This document shows positions 1-5,733 of a stretch of DNA of 6,629 nucleotides, piece after piece. The DNA is from Candidatus Cloacimonadota bacterium (GTDB lineage Bacteria > Cloacimonadota > Cloacimonadia > Cloacimonadales > TCS61), in assembly GCA_011372345.1 (NCBI GenBank), contig DRTC01000186.1, positions 1-6,629 of the forward strand, read 5' to 3'. Position 1 is the stretch's first letter; each line of letters starts with the position of its first letter. Position numbers and translations under genes: made by a program. A model generated the notes under the pieces. The model searched no databases. It worked only from the letters and a program-made list of their open reading frames with translations, and had not been told where the DNA came from.

Positions 1-26
1 CTAATAAAGGTTATATGTTTGTAACA

Positions 27-184
27 AAATGCGTTAGCGTTTGGTCTGAGGACTCTTTTAAAAACTGCATCGCAGTGACATTTTTCATCATTTACTGGTT
101 TAGATGTCGCTTCTATGAAGCTGATACATTGTTAATTGCTCAATGCTGACGCATTTCATTTCAAAGATTGCACTGCTACGCAGT
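27..184. repeat. Cluster of short palindromes / stem-loops
   Basis: At least six inverted repeats are packed into about 160 bases. They are AAATGC/GCGTTT (27-42, one G-U pair), ACTGC-ATC-GCAGT (64-76), GTGACAT/ATGTCGC (75-81 with 104-110, one mismatch), GCTTC-TAT-GAAGC (109-121), CATTG/CAATG (127-131 with 141-145) overlapping AATGC-TGAC-GCATT (142-155), and ACTGC-TAC-GCAGT (172-184). Three share the same 5-bp stem and 3-nt loop. The first and last ACTGC hairpins are near-copies. This density is unusual in AT-rich intergenic DNA and suggests a REP-like dispersed repeat or a folded RNA. No family is recognised. Confidence 0.5.
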
Positions 185-299
185 TTATAAGATATCCAAT
201 TTTATTAATACAATGGGAAATGTTAGTTAACATTTTATTGTTCAACTCCTTCAGAGTCAATATTCACAAATCACAGTCCTGATAGGATTGAACGAGCAT

Positions 300-318
300 A
301 TTATCTTTATCAGATAAT
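300..318 (-). terminator. Candidate hairpin terminator after the Ig-like protein gene
   Basis: ATTATCT (300-306) and AGATAAT (312-318) form a perfect 7-bp stem with a 5-nt loop. The stem starts 7 bases beyond the stop codon of the minus-strand gene ending at 326. It is AT-rich and has no clear U-tract after it on the minus strand, so intrinsic termination is only possible. Confidence 0.25.
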
Positions 319-325
319 TCTATTC

Positions 326-835
326 CTATATATCTCCATCATAACGTCTTAATAGGATAGTTGTATGACTATCGATACTTGTATCCATAATCTGAACAGT
401 CAGGGTTGCAGTTGCTACTCCCGGACTACCATCCGGAGCAGGAGGAGGACATTCATATTCATGGAATTGCCAATACTTATAAATATAACCTTCCGTATCA
501 GTTATCTCAGTGTATTCCCCATTTTCAGGATTACCGAGAGTCCCGGTAAAGACAATCGAAATATCCGGTACCGGATTATTTTCTTCATCCAGAACTCTGA
601 CTGTCATTAATACTGATTGATCATCCGGCGGATCATCATCTTCATCCCAATCGATATGCATGGGAAAAGCACTAAAAGACAGATTTATCCCCGGTCCGCC
701 GGAAAAAGAAATGCTTCCTATTTCATCTAATTGGACAGTAATTTGAGTTCCGTTTGTTTTATGGATGATCATTTCAGTTGCCATTAAAACTGAAATTATA
801 CTTATTACAATTGCGATCATTGTTATTTTTTTCAT
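326..835 (-). CDS. Small exported protein with a Big_1-like Ig domain
   Basis: A 169-residue protein, probably secreted or surface exposed; its function is unknown. Residues 1-19 form a signal peptide: two lysines, then a hydrophobic stretch ending before ATEM. Residues 20-46 carry a short module (TNGT near 27-30, LDEIGSISFS at 36-45) shared with the next gene upstream. Residues about 76-165 look like a bacterial Ig-like domain of the Big_1/invasin type: VRVLDEENNPVP, then ITDTEGY, then a closing strand with TATLTV. An acidic linker (DEDDDPPDD, 64-72) precedes it. The start is supported by AGGAGG at 844-849, 8 bases upstream of the ATG. It lies 97 bases downstream of the 933-1388 gene on the same strand, so co-transcription is possible. 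Ig domains of this kind usually act as adhesive or structural units. The domain call rests on pattern only. Confidence 0.75.
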   Translation of the reverse strand: MKKITMIAIVISIISVLMATEMIIHKTNGTQITVQLDEIGSISFSGGPGINLSFSAFPMHIDWDEDDDPPDDQSVLMTVRVLDEENNPVPDISIVFTGTLGNPENGEYTEITDTEGYIYKYWQFHEYECPPPAPDGSPGVATATLTVQIMDTSIDSHTTILLRRYDGDI

Positions 836-892
836 CTTATTTTCCTCCTCTTTATTGTTTATATTTCATACTATAATCCATTCCGAATGTTA

Positions 893-932
893 AGAGAAAT
901 TGAAAGTTACATAACCTTCGGAAGGTTTCTCT
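893..932 (-). terminator. Inter-gene stem-loop after the FlgD-like domain gene
   Basis: Directly after the stop codon of the gene ending at 933, AGAGAAA/TTTCTCT (893-899 with 926-932) can pair around an inner perfect hairpin AACCTT-CGG-AAGGTT (913-927). Inner and outer stems compete for two bases. On the minus strand the transcript continues through a moderately U-rich stretch. It could terminate transcription, partly attenuate the downstream minus-strand gene, or protect the mRNA 3' end. Confidence 0.4.
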
Positions 933-1388
933 TTATTTGAGCATTATCATTTTTTTCATCAACTGTTCATCATTAAGCGATATTTTATAGAAAAAGACTC
1001 CGCTGGCTACTCTCTTTCCTTGATCATCCAAACCATCCCAGATTACCTGATGATTTCCAGCTTCCATCTTCTTATCGAGTAATTTTCTAACCTTTTGTCC
1101 TTTAGCATTGTAAATCTCGATCGATATTTTTCCTTTCTTCATAAGTTCAAAAGATATTGTTGTTGCCGGATTAAACGGATTGGGAGTATTCTTCAAAAAT
1201 TTAATTGGAATCTGACTGATAATTTCAACCATTTCCTCAACCGATACATCAGGACTAAAGGTTATTCCCATTATCTCATCCGTATCGATTTCCATAGTCT
1301 CTCCATTGTTAAGATTAATGAACATTGTTTCGGCAAACAAGAATGAGTACATCACAACAATAAAGATTGAAATAAATAGTTTCTTCAT
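933..1388 (-). CDS. Small exported protein ending in an NPFNP FlgD-like sorting domain
   Basis: A 151-residue exported protein of unknown role. Residues 1-19 are a signal peptide, with probable cleavage after LFA. Residues 20-46 carry the module also found in the gene at 326-835 (NNGETMEI, then DTDEIMGITFS). From about residue 68 to the end is a FlgD-type Ig fold: NPFNPATTISF (70-80), IEIYNAKGQKVRKL (90-103), a W-D-G turn (117-119), ASGVFFYKI (128-136) and a basic KKMIMLK tail. Such domains normally sit at the C-terminus of much larger secreted proteins in Cloacimonadota and relatives, where they are thought to act in secretion or surface anchoring. Here almost no cargo lies between signal peptide and tail, which is odd. 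The start has AGGAG 6 bases upstream, and a candidate promoter lies at about 1447-1477. Confidence 0.85.
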   Translation of the reverse strand: MKKLFISIFIVVMYSFLFAETMFINLNNGETMEIDTDEIMGITFSPDVSVEEMVEIISQIPIKFLKNTPNPFNPATTISFELMKKGKISIEIYNAKGQKVRKLLDKKMEAGNHQVIWDGLDDQGKRVASGVFFYKISLNDEQLMKKMIMLK

Positions 1389-1446
1389 AGTATCTCCTTT
1401 TTTTTGCAGAAATAGTTTTCTATTTTTCCCCTGTTTTTTATGATGA

Positions 1447-1477
1447 GATAAATTTCAAATGAAAAAAATGAAGTCAA
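1447..1477 (-). promoter_or_regulatory. Candidate promoter for the FlgD-like domain gene
   Basis: On the minus strand TTGACT (1472-1477) is followed after 17 bases by AATTTA (1449-1454), with TTTATC overlapping it. The -35-like box is good and the -10 is weak. It sits about 60 bases upstream of the start codon at 1388. Promoter consensus in this lineage is not established from this window. Confidence 0.3.
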
Positions 1478-1497
1478 GATAATAAAATATTTTATTT

Positions 1498-1525
1498 CTA
1501 TAAATCTCCATCCTAGCGGATTAAA
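1498..1525 (-). pseudogene. Relic resembling the 3' end of the Ig-like protein gene
   Basis: Twenty-two of 28 bases match the last 28 bases of the gene at 326-835 (326-353), in the same orientation. The gene ends in residues RRYDGDI; the relic reads LIR-stop-DGDL-stop. It has no open frame and no start. It may be the decayed tail of a former paralogue, or one copy of a short dispersed repeat that also covers gene ends. Confidence 0.35.
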
Positions 1526-1599
1526 TTATTGATGCAGCATTCTATTTTATAGTATTGGAAATTTGAACTATTATGGTTGCTATGAATTATATTATAGAT

Positions 1600-1704
1600 A
1601 TTCATGCTAAAGTTATGGACATGCCCGTAGGATCTAAGAACATCCCCGCAAGAGTTAAGAATATTCCTGCTTGAGCTTCAGACATTCCTTCGCATTTTGA
1701 AGAA
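1600..1704. repeat. Degenerate 21-bp tandem repeat, five units
   Basis: Five consecutive 21-base units start at 1600, 1621, 1642, 1663 and 1684. Each opens with ATT, ATG or ATC; four of them follow with a C-rich CCC or CCT triplet, and several have GTTAAGAA- or AGAC-like ends. The spacing between the ATNCC boxes is exactly 21 each time, although the units differ from one another. Read in the plus frame they give heptads such as MPVGSKN and IPARVKN, broken by a stop in the fourth unit. No start or ribosome site makes this a gene. It is best seen as a decaying minisatellite-like intergenic repeat. Confidence 0.55.
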
Positions 1705-1710
1705 ATGTCT
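1680..1710. repeat. Hairpin at the end of the 21-bp repeat tract
   Basis: AGACATTCCTTC (1680-1691) and GAAGAAATGTCT (1699-1710) pair at 11 of 12 positions with a 7-nt loop. The stem uses the last tandem unit and the sequence just beyond it. It could be a boundary structure of the repeat or a weak terminator; neither can be decided from sequence. Confidence 0.4.
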
Positions 1711-2016
1711 GTTTAAGATAATTATTTAGATGAATTTTGAAATTCTAAAAAACATCAACATTAAACCAATCTCATAAACCTTTATATCTAAACAAATATA
1801 AAAACCTCTTCTATTATTTTTTATCTGGCGGAACTTTTCAAAAGCTCCAAAACAATTGTCAAGAATTTCGTAAATAAATTTTCATATTTGTTAAAATATC
1901 TACAAACTTTTAACTTCAATCAAGAGATTTATCTCTCAAAAGGGAATATTAATTTCAATCGAATTTAACAAAACACTTGAGTTTCTTCTTTCCATTCTCT
2001 CTTTATTTCATTTCTC

Positions 2017-2046
2017 TTGACTGAAAAAAACCTGAAAAAATATTAA
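2017..2046 (+). promoter_or_regulatory. Candidate sigma-70-like promoter for the DUF4476-like gene
   Basis: TTGACT (2017-2022) and TATTAA (2041-2046) are separated by 18 bases in A-rich DNA. The predicted start would leave a leader of about 20 bases before AGGGGG at 2062-2067 and the ATG at 2072. The match to the general bacterial consensus is fair. Confidence 0.4.
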
Positions 2047-2071
2047 CTTCCAAATAAAATCAGGGGGAATA

Positions 2072-2803
2072 ATGAAAAAAATCATTTTTATCATCTTAAT
2101 CCTTTTTGCAGTATCTTTATTTTCTGAGGAAGTAAAGAGCCGGAGTTCTTTTGGAAAAATGAAGATGAATGTGGAAGGATCATCATCGAGTCAACAATCT
2201 TCATCTACAGCAGTTGTCGATTTGATCGCAGAAAAACTCGACATACTTCAGAAACAGTATCTGACAAAACTCAACAATTTTGATAAACGCAAAACTGATA
2301 ATATAGTTAATGAAATTTATGATCTGCTGGCTTTATTACCCACAGATGTAGTTATTATCCAGCATTCAACTCGACCGGTAACCCCAACCCGGATAACACC
2401 TGTAAATACCGATGTAAATATCAATCTCAATGTGAAAGAAACCACTGACTTTGGAGAACCTGAATCGGTTCAGGAAGTTGAGGAAGTTCAGGTCTCAAAG
2501 ATTCAGAAAGCTATGAATGATTCCGAATTCCAGCGACTCCTGACAAATGTTAAAAACGAAACTTTTGCTGATGACCAGATGTCAGTTGTCAGGATCGCTG
2601 CAAATAGTAAACACTTTACCTGTGATCAACTCATTCAGCTTGTAGGTGCTTTTTCCTTTGCTGATGAAAAGATCGATGTGGTCAGGATAGTTTATCCGAA
2701 AGTAGTTGATAAAGGAAACGCTCATAATATTCTCGGTGCGTTCACTTATTCTGATGATAAGAAAGAAGTGGAGCAGATAATTAGTCATTTGAAAAGGAAA
2801 TGA
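2072..2803 (+). CDS. Exported protein with a C-terminal DUF4476-like domain
   Basis: A 243-residue exported protein. The function of the DUF4476 family is unknown. Residues 1-18 form a signal peptide (MKK, then a long hydrophobic run). A Ser/Gln-rich linker (36-46) leads to a helical segment (47-90), then a Pro/Thr-rich stretch (98-115) and an acidic patch. The DUF4476-like part spans about 147-240 and contains three related repeats about 30 residues apart, around F165 (FADDQMSVVRI), F196 (FADEKIDVVRI) and Y226 (YSDDKKEVEQI), with HFTCDQ at 181-186 between the first two. This fits families with short helical repeats, known mainly from Bacteroidota exported proteins. The start follows AGGGGG with a 4-base spacer. 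No lipobox cysteine is seen near the N-terminus, so it is probably periplasmic or secreted rather than a lipoprotein. Confidence 0.8.
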   Translation: MKKIIFIILILFAVSLFSEEVKSRSSFGKMKMNVEGSSSSQQSSSTAVVDLIAEKLDILQKQYLTKLNNFDKRKTDNIVNEIYDLLALLPTDVVIIQHSTRPVTPTRITPVNTDVNINLNVKETTDFGEPESVQEVEEVQVSKIQKAMNDSEFQRLLTNVKNETFADDQMSVVRIAANSKHFTCDQLIQLVGAFSFADEKIDVVRIVYPKVVDKGNAHNILGAFTYSDDKKEVEQIISHLKRK

Positions 2804-2815
2804 ATCATTCTAAAT

Positions 2816-2924
2816 AAACTCATTCTGCTATCCTTCTCTTAAAAGAGAAAGAACACAATAATAACAAGAAGAAATTCAAACTCATCTGATGACTGTAGTC
2901 ATCCCTCTCTTCTAAAGAGAGGGA
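2816..2924. repeat. Two related hairpin repeats in the transketolase leader
   Basis: Two degenerate copies of one unit lie in tandem. Each begins AAACTCAT (2816-2823 and 2878-2885) and leads to a purine/pyrimidine hairpin. The first is TTCTCTT-AA-AAGAGAA (2834-2849). The second is TCCCTCTCTT (2902-2911) with AAGAGAGGGA (2915-2924), a perfect 10-bp stem with a 3-nt loop. The second copy also has GATGACT-GT-AGTCATC (2888-2903) just before it. The CCCTCTCT/AGAGAGGG palindrome resembles dispersed repeats seen in other bacterial genomes (from memory, unverified). The hairpins may also end transcription from the DUF4476-like gene or shape the transketolase leader. Confidence 0.5.
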
Positions 2925-2954
2925 CAGAGTGAGAGTTATATAACCGGAGATTAA

Positions 2955-4874
2955 ATGAATCCAAACAGAAAAAAGTTAGCACAAATAGAATTAAGTAAAA
3001 TCAAAGAAAAAGCAAATATCGCTCGTGGTGCGATCCTCAAAATGACTACTCTCGCCAATTCCGGTCATCCGGGTGGTTCTATGTCCACAGTCGATTTCCT
3101 GCTGACTCTTTATCATTTAATTAATATCGATCCCAAAAAACCAAAATGGGAAGAACGGGATAGAGTTATTATCAGTCATGGTCACATTGCACCGGCAGTT
3201 TATGCAACTCTTGGTTTGCTGGATTTCTTTCCCCTTGATGATGCAATTTCCCAATTCCGACTGGCTGGCAGCATTTACGAAGGTCATGTAGAACCTGATG
3301 TTGCAGGAGTCGAATGGGCAAGCGGGAATCTTGGTCAGGGGTTGTCAGCAGGAGTCGGTTTTGCTCTCGGATGTCGTCAGCAGGAAATTAAGAATCATAT
3401 TTTCGTTTTGATGGGAGACGGAGAACAACAGAAAGGTCAGATCAGCGAAGCTCGCAGATTTGCAAAAAAATATAATTTGAATAATATCACTGCTTTTGTG
3501 GATTACAATAAACTTCAGATATGTGGTGATATAAACAAGGTTATGCCGCAGAATATTCTGGAAAATTACATTTCCGATGGTTGGGATGTGATCGAGATCG
3601 ATGGTCATAATTTTACGGAGATCCAGGATGCGATCTTTGATGCGGTCAATAATGAGAATCCAACTTTGATCTTAGCTCATACTGTTATGGGAAAAGGTAT
3701 TTCCTTTATGGAGAATGATGAGAAATACCATGGTTCGACGATTTCCGCAGAAAAGCTCGATCTGGCTTTGAAGGAACTCGGATTGGAAAATAACCTTATC
3801 AAATATAAGAAGTTGAGAGAAGAATTCAAACCTCATAATGCTGATCATAATAACAAAATTTCACAACAAAAAGACTTTAATCTCAATATTGGAAATCCCA
3901 TAATTTATACAGAAAAAACCGATAACCGTTCTGCCTGGGGAAATGCAATCGCAGATTTAGTAAATAGAAATGAGAAATTAGAAATGAGAAATTCACTTGC
4001 TGTCTTTGATTGTGACTTGCAGGGAAGTGTAAAAACCAATAAATTTGCAGAGATTCTACCTGAAAATTTTTATGAGAGCGGAATTATGGAACATCATACT
4101 GCAGTTTGTGCGGGAGCTATGTCAAAGGAAAATATCCAGATTTTCTTTGCTGATTTCGGTGTTTTTGGAGTCGATGAAACTTATAACCAGCATCGCTTGA
4201 ATGATATTAATAACACCAATCTGAAAGTGATCACAACACATGTCGGACTCGATGTGGGAGAGGATGGCAAAACTCATCAATGCATCGATTATCTGGGAGT
4301 GATGAAGAGCCTTTATCATTTCAAGACGATCATTCCTGCTGATCCAAACCAGACTGATCGGATCATCAGATATATTTCCAAAAAATATGGAAATTTCCTG
4401 ATCCCGATGGGAAGAAGTAAATTAGAAATAATCAAAGATACAGAAGGAAATATCTTCTTTGATGAAAATTACAAATTTGAATACGGAAAAGCAGACCTTT
4501 TGCGAAAGGGAAAAGAAGCAGCACTTTTCGTGATGGGAACATTAACAAATCGTGCCCTCGAAATTGCAGACAGATTATACGATCTAGGAATTTCCCTACA
4601 AGTCTGGAATGTTTCCTGTCCGCTCAATCTCGATAAAGAAGCTTTAAAGAAAGCAGCAAAAACCGGAATTATCTTTACTTATGAAGACCATAATGTGAAT
4701 ACCGGACTTGGGAATTCGATTGCAGATAAATTGATGCAACTCGGATTATCGTGTGAATTTTATAAATTCGGAGTTGAGGATTATGCTCTTTCCGGTAAAT
4801 CTGAAGATGTTTTCAAATATTGCAGATTGGATGTTGATTCTGTAGTTAACAGAATTTTAGAAAAGATTAGTTAA
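2955..4874 (+). CDS. tkt: Transketolase (thiamine diphosphate dependent), full length
   Basis: A cytoplasmic enzyme of the non-oxidative pentose phosphate pathway that moves two-carbon ketol units between sugar phosphates. It has 639 residues, slightly shorter than the roughly 660 usual for single-chain enzymes. In order: GHPGG (37-41), SHGH (74-77), GH at 110-111, the diphosphate/metal motif GDGE (154-157) to DYNKLQ (N185), H259, then the pyrimidine domain with R325, S358, E379 (cofactor-activating glutamate), H429 and GEDGKTHQ (435-442, D437 and H441), R487, and a C-terminal domain with EDHN (577-580). The arginine, serine and histidine equivalents that bind sugar phosphate in known enzymes are present, so activity is expected. 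Oddities are K160 where family members usually have Glu, EHH in place of REHxM at 379-381, and a 14-nt duplication at codons 338-347. The start has GGAG at 2946-2949 with a 5-base spacer. DXS is excluded by the substrate motifs. Confidence 0.95.
   Translation: MNPNRKKLAQIELSKIKEKANIARGAILKMTTLANSGHPGGSMSTVDFLLTLYHLINIDPKKPKWEERDRVIISHGHIAPAVYATLGLLDFFPLDDAISQFRLAGSIYEGHVEPDVAGVEWASGNLGQGLSAGVGFALGCRQQEIKNHIFVLMGDGEQQKGQISEARRFAKKYNLNNITAFVDYNKLQICGDINKVMPQNILENYISDGWDVIEIDGHNFTEIQDAIFDAVNNENPTLILAHTVMGKGISFMENDEKYHGSTISAEKLDLALKELGLENNLIKYKKLREEFKPHNADHNNKISQQKDFNLNIGNPIIYTEKTDNRSAWGNAIADLVNRNEKLEMRNSLAVFDCDLQGSVKTNKFAEILPENFYESGIMEHHTAVCAGAMSKENIQIFFADFGVFGVDETYNQHRLNDINNTNLKVITTHVGLDVGEDGKTHQCIDYLGVMKSLYHFKTIIPADPNQTDRIIRYISKKYGNFLIPMGRSKLEIIKDTEGNIFFDENYKFEYGKADLLRKGKEAALFVMGTLTNRALEIADRLYDLGISLQVWNVSCPLNLDKEALKKAAKTGIIFTYEDHNVNTGLGNSIADKLMQLGLSCEFYKFGVEDYALSGKSEDVFKYCRLDVDSVVNRILEKIS
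3966..3993 (+). repeat. Perfect 14-nt tandem duplication inside transketolase
   Basis: AGAAATGAGAAATT occurs twice back to back (3966-3979 and 3980-3993). Because 14 is not a multiple of three, the copies are read in different frames, giving RNEKL then EMRN. It lies in a presumed surface loop early in the pyrimidine-binding domain and does not break the frame. Confidence 0.85.
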
Positions 4875-4879
4875 AAATA

Positions 4880-4910
4880 AATTATGAGTTCAGCATAATT
4901 GGGTATTTTT
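4880..4910 (+). terminator. Candidate terminator after transketolase
   Basis: AATTATG (4880-4886) and CATAATT (4894-4900) form a perfect 7-bp stem with a 7-nt loop, 5 bases after the stop codon. GGGTA and a five-T run (4906-4910) follow. The stem is AT-rich and the T-run is offset, so strength is uncertain. Confidence 0.35.
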
Positions 4911-4928
4911 CAGTGGAATTCAAAAAAA

Positions 4929-5042
4929 TGTCTTTGCGAGGTTTCTGATATAAAACTCCAATGAAGCAATCTACATCTTCAACTTAATGACAAGAAAGAG
5001 ATTACTTCGATAGAAGCCGGCAAGAGAGAACTCGTAATGACA
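4929..5042. repeat. Degenerate MITE-like palindromic repeat
   Basis: The outer arms begin TGTCTTTGCGAGG and end CTCGTAATGACA; the inner arms (4962-4979 and 4992-5009) carry GAAGCAATCT and AGATTACTTC. Inner arms match at 13 of 18 positions. The order and wording closely resemble a widespread dispersed palindrome that begins GTCATTGCGAGG and contains GCAATCTC (from memory, not searched). This copy has decayed. It contains no gene and fills most of the 233-base gap before the TerB-like gene. Confidence 0.6.
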
Positions 5043-5107
5043 AAGTTATTACGAAAATAACTCAGTTTTACAGAATTCGAAAATTAAGAAATAACAAGGA
5101 GAAAGTT

Positions 5108-5689
5108 ATGTCAAGATGGTCATCTAAAATTAAGGATAGCATTAAAATTGCCAGCAATTTTCAAGAGCCAAAACATCTGCTGGATTCATTTTATGTTTCA
5201 AAAATTTACATCCCGCAAACCGAACAGGAGAAAAAAGAATTTGAAGAATTTTCGCTTGTAACGAGCAGTATGGCATTATTGATCCATATTGCAGAAGCAG
5301 ATAAGATCGTTAAACCGGAAGAGAAGCAGAGGATTATCGATGATCTCATATTCCAACTCGAACAACGACCTTATGAATATGAAGGTCTATCAGAAAAATT
5401 CGGAAATACTGATAAAGAAATTATTGGAAATATGTTCGATAAACTTCTTCATGATTATGAAAATGAGAAAATAAATCTGAACGAAATTATCAGGATAATA
5501 GACCTGTTTTATCAGAATAATCCGGAGAAAAGATATTATCTCGTCCGACTTTGTTATTATTGTGCATTGTCAGATAATGAATTAAGTGAATCAGAGAAAA
5601 AGGCAATTAAAGAGATTGCAGCTAAACTGGATGTTGCTTCTGAAGAAGTTGTAAGAATTGAAAAGGAAGCTAGACTGGAATTGGTATAA
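5108..5689 (+). CDS. TerB-like helical domain protein
   Basis: A 193-residue cytoplasmic protein with no signal peptide or membrane segment, predicted to be mostly helical. Two segments have the TerB/DjlA-type pattern of a helix ending in an acidic turn followed by a second helix: ALLIHIAEADKIVKPEE (56-72) and RLCYYCALSDNELSESE (147-163), each followed by a charged helix. TerB-family domains are known from tellurite-resistance clusters and from DnaJ-like proteins, and are thought to bind metal or act as protein-interaction modules. No other ter genes or DnaJ domain are visible here, so tellurite resistance should not be inferred. The start has AAGGAG (5096-5101) with a 6-base spacer. It is a stand-alone gene behind a repeat element and converges with the gene at 5893-6612. 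Confidence 0.7.
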   Translation: MSRWSSKIKDSIKIASNFQEPKHLLDSFYVSKIYIPQTEQEKKEFEEFSLVTSSMALLIHIAEADKIVKPEEKQRIIDDLIFQLEQRPYEYEGLSEKFGNTDKEIIGNMFDKLLHDYENEKINLNEIIRIIDLFYQNNPEKRYYLVRLCYYCALSDNELSESEKKAIKEIAAKLDVASEEVVRIEKEARLELV

Positions 5690-5733
5690 ATGATCTGAAC
5701 TTTGCGAAGATTTTGTTAAGAAAAATTATTATC

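Larger units (their letters stand above)
1..325. other. Gene-free left edge rich in stem-loops
   Basis: I see no credible coding region here on either strand. The first 190 bases hold a cluster of short hairpins (separate entry). The remainder is AT-rich and ends in a small hairpin just beyond the stop codon of the neighbouring minus-strand gene. The region could be a dispersed repeat, a structured RNA or both. The upstream gene, if any, lies outside the window. Confidence 0.6.
1389..2071. other. Long gene-free region between divergent genes
   Basis: I see no credible gene in these 683 bases. The region contains a possible minus-strand promoter near 1447-1477, a relic resembling the end of the gene at 326-835 (1498-1525), a degenerate 21-bp tandem repeat (1600-1704) ending in a hairpin (1680-1710), a small hairpin AGAGAT-TT-ATCTCT (1923-1936) and a candidate plus-strand promoter (2017-2046). 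The rest is AT-rich and featureless to me. Confidence 0.6.

Noticed and set aside
365..610. Plus-strand open frame opposite the Ig-like protein gene
   Set aside because: It lies inside a well-supported minus-strand gene with signal peptide and Shine-Dalgarno; its own product has no recognisable features.
1095..1346. Plus-strand open frame opposite the FlgD-like domain gene
   Set aside because: It is a shadow of the conserved NPFNP domain; no ribosome site or family features.
1600..1704. CRISPR array
   Set aside because: The 21-bp units are contiguous and diverged, with no constant repeat alternating with unique spacers, and no cas gene is present.
2804..2954. Riboswitch (thiamine diphosphate) in front of transketolase
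   Set aside because: I looked for the conserved THI-box phrases such as CUGAGA and found no convincing set; the leader is explained by two hairpin repeats.
3345..4319. Minus-strand open frames within transketolase
   Set aside because: Both are antisense to conserved transketolase motifs and have no independent support.
2955..4874. 1-deoxyxylulose-5-phosphate synthase (DXS)
   Set aside because: The GDGE motif and retained sugar-phosphate residues (GEDGKTHQ, R325, R487) fit transketolase; DXS has a GDGAMTGG-type motif instead.
5108..5689. Tellurite-resistance locus
   Set aside because: Only a TerB-like fold is seen; no TerC, TerD or related genes flank it, so a resistance role is not supported.
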